Positions 54,840-62,917 of a stretch of DNA of 64,000 bases are shown here, one piece after another. The stretch is taken from NCBI RefSeq assembly GCF_009708215.1, contig NZ_CP046175.1:2232001-2296000 (forward strand). The letters are read 5' to 3'. How positions within the stretch are numbered: position 1 is the first letter of the stretch; each line of letters begins with the position of its first letter. The DNA is from Occultella kanbiaonis (lineage in GTDB: Bacteria; Actinomycetota; Actinomycetes; Actinomycetales; Beutenbergiaceae). The notes beneath the pieces are model-generated. The model had not been told where the DNA came from and ran no database searches. It saw only the letters and a list, made by a program, of their open reading frames with translations. A program made the translations under genes and the position numbers.

Positions 54840-55661
54840 GTGCCGATCGTCCCGCTCACAGATCTCGGATCCACCGAACTCGCCGACTACACCAGCCTCA
54901 CCGACGTGGCGCTGCGCTCGCGCAGCGAGCCCGAGCGTGGCATGTACATCGCCGAGAGCTCCACGGTGATCAGCCGGGCCGTGGCGGCCGGGCACCGGCC
55001 CCGCTCCTTCCTGCTCGAGCCCAAGTGGCTCCCGGACCTGGAGCCCCTGCTGGCGCAGGTCGGTGCCGGGGAGCACGGGGACATCCCGGTCTACCTGGCC
55101 GAGCAGGACCTCCTCCAGGAGATCACCGGCTTCCACCTGCACCGCGGTGCGCTCGCGGCCATGCACCGGCCACCGCTCGCGCCGGTGGCGCAGATCGTGG
55201 CTGGGGCGCGGCGGGTCGCGATCCTCGAGGACATCGTCGACCACACGAACGTCGGCGCGGCGTTCCGCAGCGCCGCCGGGCTCGGCGTGGATGCGGTGCT
55301 GGTCACCCCTCGGTGCGCCGACCCGTTCTACCGGCGGTCCGTGCGGGTCTCGATGGGCACCGTGTTCCAGGTGCCGTGGACGCGCGTGGACCCCTGGCCC
55401 GACGGGATCGACGCACTGCGCGACGCCGGTTTCGTCACGGCCGCCCTGGCGCTCGACGACGACTCGATCACCCTAGACGAGCTCGCGGACGACCCGCCGG
55501 AGCGGCTCGCCATGGTGCTCGGCGCCGAGGGTCACGGACTCAAGGCCCGCACCGTCGCGGCGTGCGACCTGACCGTGCGGATCCCGATGGCCGGTGGCGT
55601 GGACTCCTTGAACGTCGCGGCCGCCGCGGCGGTCGCGTTCTGGGCCACCCGGCGCCGCTGA
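54840..55661 (+). CDS. TrmH/SpoU family RNA 2'-O-methyltransferase
   Basis: 273 residues. An N-terminal RNA-binding extension (SSTVISRAVAAGHRPRSFLLE) and a C-terminal SPOUT methyltransferase knot with the three SpoU motifs: DHTNVGAAFRSAAGLGVDAVLV (motif 1), MVLGAEGHGLK (motif 2) and IPMAGGVDSLNVAAAAAVAFW (motif 3). Target RNA and position are not readable; rRNA or tRNA are both possible. GTG 54840 follows the preceding gene by ten bases. Convergent with the peptide transporter operon. Confidence 0.91.
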   Translation: MPIVPLTDLGSTELADYTSLTDVALRSRSEPERGMYIAESSTVISRAVAAGHRPRSFLLEPKWLPDLEPLLAQVGAGEHGDIPVYLAEQDLLQEITGFHLHRGALAAMHRPPLAPVAQIVAGARRVAILEDIVDHTNVGAAFRSAAGLGVDAVLVTPRCADPFYRRSVRVSMGTVFQVPWTRVDPWPDGIDALRDAGFVTAALALDDDSITLDELADDPPERLAMVLGAEGHGLKARTVAACDLTVRIPMAGGVDSLNVAAAAAVAFWATRRR

Positions 55662-55695
55662 CGGCCACCTCCGGTCCGGCCACACCCGCCGGGCG

Positions 55696-57363
55696 TCAGC
55701 CCTCGAGCTCGGCCAGGGCGAGTCGCCGCTCCTTCTGTGCCACCGGGTCCGGAACCGGTACCGACGCGAGCAGGCGTTGCGTGTACGGGTGCGTCGGTGC
55801 CCCGAGTACCTGCGCGCTGGTGCCCTCCTCCACCAGCTCGCCCCGGTGCAGCACCCCGACACGGTCCGCAACCATCGCCACCACGGCGAGGTCGTGGCTG
55901 ATGAACAGGGTCGCGAACCCGAGGCGTTCCTGCAGCTCCGCGAACACCTCGAGCACCCTCGCCTGCACCGAGACGTCCAACGCCGACGTGGGCTCGTCCG
56001 CGATCAGCAACTCGGGATCCAGGGCGAGCGCCCGGGCCAGGCTGGCCCGCTGACGCTGCCCGCCGGAGAGTTCGTGCGGGTAGCGGCCGGCGTACTGGGT
56101 GGGCAGGTGTACCGCATCGAGCAGCTCATGGACCCGGTCCCGGGCCGCGTTCACGTCCGGGAACCGGCCGTGCACCACCAGGGGCTCGGCCACGCAGTCA
56201 GCGATCGTCAGCAGCGGGTTGAAACTCGTCGCCGGATCCTGGAACACGAACCCCAGACGTGCCCGAAGGGGGCGGAACTCCCGCTCGCGGAAGCCGACCA
56301 TCTCGTGGCCGAGGACCTGCAACGAGCCACCGGTGGCCGGGGTCAGGCCGGCGATCGCCCGCCCGATCGTCGTCTTCCCGGAGCCGGACTCACCCACCAG
56401 GCCGACCACCTCACCGGGCGCGATCTGCAGGCTGACCCGGTTGACGGCACGGAACCCGCTCCGACCGAACCGCCCGGGGTAGACCACCTCGAGATCCTGG
56501 GCGGCCACGACGGGGGCCACCGCGGACCCGCCGGCCGACGTCGCAGCGGCAGGGCCGCCGTCGGGCTCGCTCGTGTGCGCCTGCAGCCGCGGCACCGCGG
56601 CGAGCAGCGCGCGCGTGTAGGGATGCTGCGGTCGGGCGAACAGCTCGAGCGCACTGGCCTGTTCCACCAGCTGGCCCTGGTACATCACCGCGACCCGGTC
56701 CGCGAGGTCCGCGACCACACCCATGTTGTGGGTGATCAGGACGATCGAGGAGCCGAACTCGTCCCGGACCCGGCGCAGCAGGTCCAGGATCTCGGCCTGC
56801 ACGGTCACGTCGAGCGCCGTGGTCGGTTCGTCGGCGACGATGACCTTGGGGCCGAGGACGAGCGCCATGGCGATGACGATGCGCTGTTTCTGCCCGCCGG
56901 AGAACTGGTGCGGGTACTGATCCACCCGGATCTCCGCGTCCGGGATGCCCACCCGGTCCAGGACCTCGATGGCACGGCGGCGGGCGTCCTTCTTGGAGAC
57001 GGCGCCATGGGCACGCAGTCCCTCGGCGATCTGCCAGCCGACCGTGTACACCGGGTTCAGCGCAGCGGAAGGCTCCTGGAACACCATGGCCACGTCCCGG
57101 CCCCGGACCCGCCGCATCTCGGTGGCACCGAGGGTGACCACGTCGTTGCCGGCCAGGATCACGGCACCGTCGACCGTGGCCGTCTCCGGCAGCAGCCGCA
57201 GGATCGTCTTCGCCGTGACGGTCTTGCCCGAGCCGGACTCGCCGACGATCGCGAGCACCTCACCGGGCTGCACCTGCAGGCTCACCCCGTCGACGGCGGT
57301 GACCGGATCCCCGTCGGTGGCGAAGGTGACGTGCAGGTCCTTGATGTCCACGACGGCGCTCAT
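55696..57363 (-). CDS. Fused double ATPase of a peptide/nickel-type ABC importer (DppD-DppF)
   Basis: 555 residues with two complete ABC domains. The first has GESGSGKTV and QFSGGQKQRIVIAMAL, the second GESGSGKTT and LSGGQRQRASLARAL, with Walker B VIVADEPTTALD and LLIADEPTSALD. Both end with the oligopeptide-transporter C-terminal motif (HPYTRALL and HPYTQRLL). E. coli encodes these as separate DppD and DppF. ATG 57363 overlaps the permease stop (ATGA); the frame is open 954 bases upstream, which is a shadow of the permease gene. Confidence 0.94.
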   Translation of the reverse strand: MSAVVDIKDLHVTFATDGDPVTAVDGVSLQVQPGEVLAIVGESGSGKTVTAKTILRLLPETATVDGAVILAGNDVVTLGATEMRRVRGRDVAMVFQEPSAALNPVYTVGWQIAEGLRAHGAVSKKDARRRAIEVLDRVGIPDAEIRVDQYPHQFSGGQKQRIVIAMALVLGPKVIVADEPTTALDVTVQAEILDLLRRVRDEFGSSIVLITHNMGVVADLADRVAVMYQGQLVEQASALELFARPQHPYTRALLAAVPRLQAHTSEPDGGPAAATSAGGSAVAPVVAAQDLEVVYPGRFGRSGFRAVNRVSLQIAPGEVVGLVGESGSGKTTIGRAIAGLTPATGGSLQVLGHEMVGFREREFRPLRARLGFVFQDPATSFNPLLTIADCVAEPLVVHGRFPDVNAARDRVHELLDAVHLPTQYAGRYPHELSGGQRQRASLARALALDPELLIADEPTSALDVSVQARVLEVFAELQERLGFATLFISHDLAVVAMVADRVGVLHRGELVEEGTSAQVLGAPTHPYTQRLLASVPVPDPVAQKERRLALAELEG

Positions 57364-58403
57364 GTCGGTGCTCCTTCGGTGGCAGGCTCGGGTGGTGGGG
57401 TGGTGAGCACACCCTTGACCCGCCGTCGGATCCGCAGCCTGGGATCGGAGAGGTCGTTCAGGCTCTCGCCGACCAGGGTGACACCGAGCACCAGCAGCAC
57501 GATGGCGGCGCCGGGGAACACGCCGGTCCACCAGATGCCGCTCGCCACGTCGGAGATCGCCCGGTTCAGGTCGTAGCCCCACTCGGCGCCCGCCGTCGGG
57601 TTGATGCCGAACCCGAGGAAGCCGAGTCCGGCCAGGGTGAGGATGGCCTCGGACGCGTTCAGGGTGAGGATCAGCGGCAGGGACCGGGTCGCGTTGCGGA
57701 GCACGTGCCGGCCGAGGATACGCGGCGTGGAGGTGCCGATCACGCGGGCCGACTCCACGAACGGCTCGGCCTTGAGGCGCACCGTCTCGGCGCGTACCAC
57801 CCGGAAGTACTGCGGCACGAACACCACGGTGATCGACAGGCCGGCCGCGAGGATGCCACCGAGGAAGCTGGCCCGACCGCCGGAGATGACGATGGACAGC
57901 ACGATCGCCAGCAGCAGCGACGGGAACGCGTAGATCGCGTCCGCGATGGTGACCAGCACCCGGTCCAGCCAGCCGCCGAGGTAGCCGGAGACCAGCCCGA
58001 GCAGGACCCCCAGGAACAGGGATCCGATGATCGCCACGACGACGACCATCAGCGCCGTCCGGGCGCCCCAGATCACCCGTGAGAACACGTCGTAGCCGCC
58101 CACCGTGGTACCCCAGACATGTTCGGCCGACGGCGGCGCCTGGCGTGGGAAGTTCCCGTCCGGTCCGGAGAGCTCGTTGTAGGAGTAGGGCGCGATCAAC
58201 GGCGCGAACACGGCCAGCAGCAGGAACAGCACGCACAGCGCGAGACCGGCGACGAGCATGCCGCGCTGGAGGCCGACGGAGCGCCGCAGCTGCCAGATGA
58301 GGGGCAACTTCTTCCACCGTGGCTCGGCGGAGGTGCCGTGCACCACCGCGGGTTCCTCGATTGGCCCGGGCAGCTCGCTCTCGGTCAGCAGCCGCTCGCT
58401 CAT
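57360..58403 (-). CDS. Peptide-type ABC importer permease (DppC-like)
   Basis: 347 residues. A cytoplasmic N-terminus of about 45 residues, an OppC-type N-terminal helix (LVAGLALCVLFLLLAVFAPLIAPY) and five further helices, with the EAA-loop region GTSTPRILGRHVLRNATRSLPL. The C-terminus is basic. The ATG overlaps the DppB-like stop by one base. Together with the DppB-like protein it forms the membrane channel. Confidence 0.93.
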   Translation of the reverse strand: MSERLLTESELPGPIEEPAVVHGTSAEPRWKKLPLIWQLRRSVGLQRGMLVAGLALCVLFLLLAVFAPLIAPYSYNELSGPDGNFPRQAPPSAEHVWGTTVGGYDVFSRVIWGARTALMVVVVAIIGSLFLGVLLGLVSGYLGGWLDRVLVTIADAIYAFPSLLLAIVLSIVISGGRASFLGGILAAGLSITVVFVPQYFRVVRAETVRLKAEPFVESARVIGTSTPRILGRHVLRNATRSLPLILTLNASEAILTLAGLGFLGFGINPTAGAEWGYDLNRAISDVASGIWWTGVFPGAAIVLLVLGVTLVGESLNDLSDPRLRIRRRVKGVLTTPPPEPATEGAPT

Positions 58404-59479
58404 CAGTACCTCACCCTCGGGTCGATGAGCGCCGCGGCCACGTCCACGATGAAGTTCGTGACGGCGACGATCACGGCCAGCATGGCGACGATGCCCTGCA
58501 CCGCCACGAAGTCACGGGCGCCCAGGTACTGCGCCAGCTGGAAGCCGAGCCCGCGCCACTCGAACGTGCTCTCGGTGAGGATGGCCCCGCCCAGCAGCAG
58601 CGCGATCTGCATGCCCATCACGGTGATGATCGGGATCAGTGCCGGCCGGTAGGCGTGCTTGCGGACAAGGCGGGACTTGCTCACGCCACGCGACCGGGCC
58701 GCGTCCACGTAGTCCCGCCCGAGGGTGCCGATCAGATTCGTCCGCACCAGGCGCAGGAACACCCCGGCCGTGAGCAGACCGAGGGCCATCGCCGGCAGCA
58801 CCGCGTGGGCGGCCACGTCCCCGATCAGATCCATCCGTCCGGTGCGCAGCGCGTCCAGCATGTTGATGCCGGACGATCCGCTGATCCCGCTGAGGGTCAG
58901 CTGGGTGCTCGAGGTGGCCCGGCCACTGAGCGGGAACCAGCCCAGCCAGACCGAGAACACCAGCTTCAGCAACAGGCCGGCGAAGAACACCGGCGTGGCG
59001 TAGAAGAGGATGGCCATCACCCGGAGCACCGCGTCGGGCCACCGGTCCCGCAGCTGGGCGGCGAGCATCCCGAACGGGATGCCCACCGCGAGCGCCACGA
59101 TCAGGGCGTAGATGGCCAGCTCGAGGGTGGCCGTGCCGTAGGTGACCAGGATCTCGGAGATCGCTCGGTTGTCGGTGAGAGTGCGCCCGAAATTGCCGGT
59201 GAAGATCTGACCGAGGTACTCGAAGTACTGCACGTGCAGGGGCCGGTCGAAGCCCGCGTCGGCGAGCCGCTCGGCGAGCTGCGCCGCGGTGAGCCGGTCG
59301 CCCACGGATGCCGTGATCGGGTCTCCGACCACCCGCATCAGGAAGAAGACGAGGGTGACCAGGATGAACACGGTGGGAATGATGAGCAGGAAACGGGTGA
59401 GGATGTAGCCGCCGAGTCCGGAGCCCTTGCTCCGGACCGCGGCGGTCGACCCCACCGTGCGATCGTCGACGATCGTCAC
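58403..59479 (-). CDS. Peptide-type ABC importer permease (DppB-like)
   Basis: 358 residues, six helices. The N-terminal TRFLLIIPTVFILVTLVFFLM helix, external loop, and the EAA motif DYVDAARSRGVSKSRLVRKHAYRPALIPIITVM are typical of DppB/OppB, and the C-terminus ends LIDPRVRY. GTG start at 59479 with GAAAGAGGT upstream. It follows the binding-protein gene by 83 bases that contain a hairpin. Confidence 0.93.
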   Translation of the reverse strand: MTIVDDRTVGSTAAVRSKGSGLGGYILTRFLLIIPTVFILVTLVFFLMRVVGDPITASVGDRLTAAQLAERLADAGFDRPLHVQYFEYLGQIFTGNFGRTLTDNRAISEILVTYGTATLELAIYALIVALAVGIPFGMLAAQLRDRWPDAVLRVMAILFYATPVFFAGLLLKLVFSVWLGWFPLSGRATSSTQLTLSGISGSSGINMLDALRTGRMDLIGDVAAHAVLPAMALGLLTAGVFLRLVRTNLIGTLGRDYVDAARSRGVSKSRLVRKHAYRPALIPIITVMGMQIALLLGGAILTESTFEWRGLGFQLAQYLGARDFVAVQGIVAMLAVIVAVTNFIVDVAAALIDPRVRY

Positions 59480-59520
59480 ACTTGGACCTCTTTCGCAGGC
59501 GTTCCGGCGGCGTCACGAGC

Positions 59521-59548
59521 GCCGGTGCCACCGCACGGCGGCACCGGC
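59521..59548 (-). other. Intercistronic hairpin between binding-protein and permease genes
   Basis: GCCGGTGCC and GGCACCGGC form a perfect 9-bp stem around a 10-base loop (which can pair further, CCG with CGG). There is no T tract on either side, so it is more likely an mRNA-stabilising or partial-termination element that raises binding-protein level over the permeases than a full terminator. Confidence 0.55.
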
Positions 59549-59562
59549 ACCCGGTCTTCGAC

Positions 59563-61206
59563 TCAGCGGCCCAGGGCCGCGTACCGGAACTTGAAGGACG
59601 CGTCCAGCGTGTCCGTGACGCCGGTGATGTCCGCCGCCGCGACGGCCACCTGGGCGCCCTGGAGGTACGGCACCGTGGACAGATCGGCGGCGACCAGGTC
59701 CTGCACCTGCTCGATCAGCGCGGTGCGTTCGGCCTCGTCCACGGTGGTGGCCTGCGCCAGGATCAGGTCGTTGACCTCCTGGTTGTCGTAGTGGTTGCCG
59801 AGGAAGTTCTCGGTCAGGAAGAACGGGGACAGGTAGTTGTCCGCGTCCGAGTAGTCCGGGAACCAGCCGAGCTGGTAGGCCGGGTACAGATCCTGGGTGC
59901 GCTCGGCCGAGTACGCATCCCACAGGGTGGAGTTGAGCTGCACGTCGAACAGGCCGGTCGCCTCCAGCTGCGCCTCGATCATGGCGTACTCCTCGTCGGA
60001 GGAGGCGCCGTAGTGGTCCGGGCTGTACTGCAGGTTCAGCGTCACCGGGGTGGTCACGCCGGCATCGGCGAGTACCGCAGCGGCCGCATCGGCATCCGGG
60101 CCGCCCTCGCCGTCACCGTAGAGATCCTGCAGCGCCGTGTTCGCACCCGTCAGCCCCTCCGGGATGTAGGAGTACAGCGGCGTGTAGGTGCCCTGGTAGA
60201 TCTCCTCGGACAGTGCGTTGCGGTCGATCAGGTGGGCGACGGCCTGCCGGACGGCCAGGGCCATCGCGGGATCGGCCTCGGCGGTGGTGGCACCGAACGG
60301 CTGGGTGTTGAAGTTGAACACGATGTAGCGGATCTCCCCACCGGGCCCGTCGTGGACCACCACGGAGTCGTCGGTGCGCAGGTCGCCGATGTCGGTGGGG
60401 CTCATCGACCGAAACGCCACGTCCACGTCGCCCTCTTGCACGGCGAGCTTCAGCGAGGTCTCCTCGGCGAAGTACTGCACCGTGATCTCTTCCGTCACGG
60501 CCGGCGGCAGCACACCGGCGTAGTCGGCGAACGCCGTGTAGCGGATCACCTCGTTCTCCACGTAGTCACTGATCGAGTACTGGCCCGCGAACGCCTCGGC
60601 CTCGGCGATGTCGGCCGACGGCGTCACCTCGGTCGCGGAGAAGACCTCCTCGTCCACGATCGGGGCCACCGGTGAGGCCAGGATCTGCGGGAAGATCTGG
60701 TCGTTCTCGCTGAGCAGGTGGAACACGACCGTGGTCTCGTCGACGACCTCGGTGCTCTCCAGGTTGTAGAGCAGGGAGGCCGGGCCCTGCGGGTCGTTGA
60801 TGGCGACCTGGCGGTCGAACGTGAACTTCACGTCCGAGGCGGTCAGCGCGTGGCCGTTCGCGAAGGTCAGGTCGGGCTTGAGTACCACGGTGTACTCGGT
60901 CGGGGCGGTGAACTCGGCGGACTCGGCGATGTCCGGCTCCACGTCCGGCGACCCGTACGGGGAGTTCATCAGGAACGGGTACACCTGGTTCATCACGGCC
61001 CAGGAGCCGTTGTCGTAGGACCCCGCCGGATCGAGCGCGATGATCACATCAGTGGTGCCCACCGTGATCCCGGCGCCGGTGTCGCCGCCGGTGCCGTCAT
61101 CGGTGTTCGGGTCCTCGGTCTCGGCGCACGCGGCGAGCACGAGGGCGAGGGCGGCGGCAGTGCCGACCACGCTCAGGCCGCGACGCCGGAAGCTGGCTGT
61201 AGCCAT
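59563..61206 (-). CDS. Peptide-type ABC importer substrate-binding lipoprotein
   Basis: 547 residues. A lipoprotein signal peptide (basic FRRRG, hydrophobic GTAAALALVLAAC with lipobox LAAC) followed by an Asp/Thr/Gly-rich linker and a family 5 solute-binding domain (DVIIALDPAGSYD, LKPDLTFANGHALTASDVKFTFDR, QAVAHLIDRNALSEEIYQG). Its ligand may be a peptide, nickel or another small molecule. ATG 61206 is preceded by AAGGATGTGGAAC. First gene of the minus-strand operon. Confidence 0.94.
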   Translation of the reverse strand: MATASFRRRGLSVVGTAAALALVLAACAETEDPNTDDGTGGDTGAGITVGTTDVIIALDPAGSYDNGSWAVMNQVYPFLMNSPYGSPDVEPDIAESAEFTAPTEYTVVLKPDLTFANGHALTASDVKFTFDRQVAINDPQGPASLLYNLESTEVVDETTVVFHLLSENDQIFPQILASPVAPIVDEEVFSATEVTPSADIAEAEAFAGQYSISDYVENEVIRYTAFADYAGVLPPAVTEEITVQYFAEETSLKLAVQEGDVDVAFRSMSPTDIGDLRTDDSVVVHDGPGGEIRYIVFNFNTQPFGATTAEADPAMALAVRQAVAHLIDRNALSEEIYQGTYTPLYSYIPEGLTGANTALQDLYGDGEGGPDADAAAAVLADAGVTTPVTLNLQYSPDHYGASSDEEYAMIEAQLEATGLFDVQLNSTLWDAYSAERTQDLYPAYQLGWFPDYSDADNYLSPFFLTENFLGNHYDNQEVNDLILAQATTVDEAERTALIEQVQDLVAADLSTVPYLQGAQVAVAAADITGVTDTLDASFKFRYAALGR

Positions 61207-61431
61207 GTTCCACATCCTTCTTGCGATCTCTGGGTCCGTGGGTGCACGAACGCCTGGTGATGCTTGTCACATTCTGTGTGGTCTGATGTCTAGCACACCG
61301 AGATTGCGTTTCGATCACGGGCCCCGCGTGGTCCGGCCCTCCTGGCCCGCACGGGCGCGGGCACCGTGTGCCAGAATCGGCCGGGTGATCCGGCCCGCTG
61401 GTGGAACCCGCGTCCCGCGGCCGTGCATCGT

Positions 61432-61453
61432 GGCCGGCCGGATTCGGCCGGCC
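61432..61453 (+). other. GC-rich hairpin directly before the barstar-exonuclease start
   Basis: GGCCGGCCG-GATT-CGGCCGGCC, a perfect 9-bp stem with a 4-base loop, ends two bases before the ATG at 61456. If transcribed it would mask any ribosome site, so either translation is controlled by it or the true start is elsewhere (ATG 61366 or GTG 61525). Confidence 0.55.
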
Positions 61454-61455
61454 GC

Positions 61456-62877
61456 ATGAGGACTGTTCCGGTCGGGGCGACCGGTCCGGGCCACGACGGC
61501 GGGCCGCCCGGTGGCGCCCACGATGTGTGGCATCGGATCGATGGCGGCCGTTGCCGCACCAAGTCCGACCTGCTCGGTGAGATCGCGCGGGTGCTCGAGT
61601 TCCCGGACTGGTTCGGCCGTAACTGGGATGCCCTCTTCGACTGCCTGCTCGGCCTTGACCGGCTCGGCCCGCAGCGACGTGGGGCGCCGCGCCCGGGGCT
61701 GCCTCACTCCGGACGGCCGGTGGGCACCGGCCGGCACGTGCTCGTGTTCACCGACCCCGAGGCCCTCCTCGTCGACGCCGGGTCCGAGCTCGGCACGTTC
61801 CTCCAGGTGCTCACCGACGCGCGCCTGTACGGCATCGACGCGGCCGTCCTCACGGACGCCCCCGAGCAGTGGCGCGAACGTGCGCGACGGGCGATGTCCG
61901 CGCGCCGTGACAGACTCGGCGACATGGACCGACTGATGCTCCTGGACACCGCGAGCCTGTACTTCCGTGCGTTCTACGGCGTTCCCGACTCGATGACGGC
62001 ACCCGACGGCACCCCGGTGAACGCGGTCCGCGGGCTGCTGGACTTCATCACCCGGCTGGTCGAGCAGTACCGGCCGACCCATCTCGTCTGCTGCTGGGAC
62101 AACGACTGGCGGCCGCAGTGGCGGGTGGACCTGATCCCGTCCTACAAGGCCCATCGGGTCGAGGAGGTCGTCCCCGGCGGCTCGGACGTCGAGGAGGTCC
62201 CGGACCCGCTCCAGGTACAGATCCCGATCATCGTGGCGACCCTCGAGGCACTCGGGATCCGGATCGTCGGCGCGGACGGCTACGAGGCCGATGACGTCAT
62301 CGGCACCCTGGCCACGGACGCGGGCATGCCGGTGGACGTGGTCACCGGGGACCGGGACCTGTTCCAACTCGTCGACGACGGCGCTGCCGGCGGCCCGGTG
62401 CGGGTGCTGTACACCGCGCGCGGGGTGGGCCGGCACGAGGTCCTCACCGACGCCGTCGTGGTCGAGAAGTACGGCGTCCGGCCGGATCAGTACGCCGACT
62501 TCGCGACGATGCGCGGGGACTCCTCTGACGGGCTGCCCGGGGTGGCCGGGGTGGGGGAGAAGACCGCCGCGTCGCTGCTCGCGAGCTTCGGCGACCTGGC
62601 CGGGATCCGGGCCGCCGCCGCCGACCCGGGCACGCCGCTCGCCGCCGGGGTGCGCGCCAAGATCAAGGCCGCGTCGGACTACCTGGACGTGGCGCCGGAG
62701 GTGGTCGCGGTCGCGCGCCGGATCAACCTCGGCGAGGTGGACACCGCGCTGCCCGGGAGCGGGCCGGGCTATCCGGTGCCCCGGGACCCGGCGGCGCTCA
62801 CCGAACTCGTGGACCGGTGGGGCCTCGGCGGGTCGGTGTCCCGGCTGCTGGAGGTGCTCCGGCCCACAGTGTCGTGA
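61456..62877 (+). CDS. Barstar-like domain fused to a 5'-3' exonuclease (FEN/PIN-like)
   Basis: 473 residues read without interruption as two domains. Residues about 24-135 look like barstar, the RNase inhibitor: WHRIDGGRCRTKSDLL, then FPDWFGRNWDALFDCL, in which D58, D62 and C63 match barstar Asp35, Asp39 and Cys40, and LQVLTDARLYG, where D121 is at barstar Glu76. Residues 157-473 form a full 5'-3' exonuclease as in DNA polymerase I: LLDTASLYFRAFYG, IPSYKAHR, GYEADDVIGTLA, VVTGDRDLFQ, and the H3TH segment GDSSDGLPGVAGVGEKTA. The exonuclease alone would start at M157 (61924), preceded by a CAGACT seven bases earlier. So separate internal initiation is possible, but there is no stop between the domains. 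The first start codon is uncertain. No barnase-type toxin gene is adjacent. Confidence 0.78.
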   Translation: MRTVPVGATGPGHDGGPPGGAHDVWHRIDGGRCRTKSDLLGEIARVLEFPDWFGRNWDALFDCLLGLDRLGPQRRGAPRPGLPHSGRPVGTGRHVLVFTDPEALLVDAGSELGTFLQVLTDARLYGIDAAVLTDAPEQWRERARRAMSARRDRLGDMDRLMLLDTASLYFRAFYGVPDSMTAPDGTPVNAVRGLLDFITRLVEQYRPTHLVCCWDNDWRPQWRVDLIPSYKAHRVEEVVPGGSDVEEVPDPLQVQIPIIVATLEALGIRIVGADGYEADDVIGTLATDAGMPVDVVTGDRDLFQLVDDGAAGGPVRVLYTARGVGRHEVLTDAVVVEKYGVRPDQYADFATMRGDSSDGLPGVAGVGEKTAASLLASFGDLAGIRAAAADPGTPLAAGVRAKIKAASDYLDVAPEVVAVARRINLGEVDTALPGSGPGYPVPRDPAALTELVDRWGLGGSVSRLLEVLRPTVS

Positions 62878-62905
62878 CTCGTGCTCGGACGGCGCCGCAG
62901 CCGCC

Positions 62906-62911
62906 TAGACT
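62906..62911 (+). promoter_or_regulatory. -10-like TAGACT before metH (possible leaderless start)
   Basis: TAGACT ends six bases before the ATG at 62918. The GGGGG next to the ATG is too close to act as a ribosome-binding site. The 40-base gap is too short for a cobalamin riboswitch. Confidence 0.45.
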
Positions 62912-62917
62912 CGGGGG

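Noticed and set aside
57364-58317. N-terminal extension of the double ATPase gene by 318 codons
   Set aside because: The added part overlies the DppC-like gene in another frame and has no domain; ATG 57363 begins exactly at the ABC domain with an ATGA overlap.
61924-62877. Separate barstar gene and exonuclease gene instead of a fusion
   Set aside because: No stop codon lies between the two domains in the given sequence, so any ribosome starting before 61924 in this frame reads through. An internal start at 61924 is still possible and is recorded in the annotation.
62878-62917. Cobalamin riboswitch before metH
   Set aside because: Only 40 bases are available, far too short for the element, and no B12-box is present.
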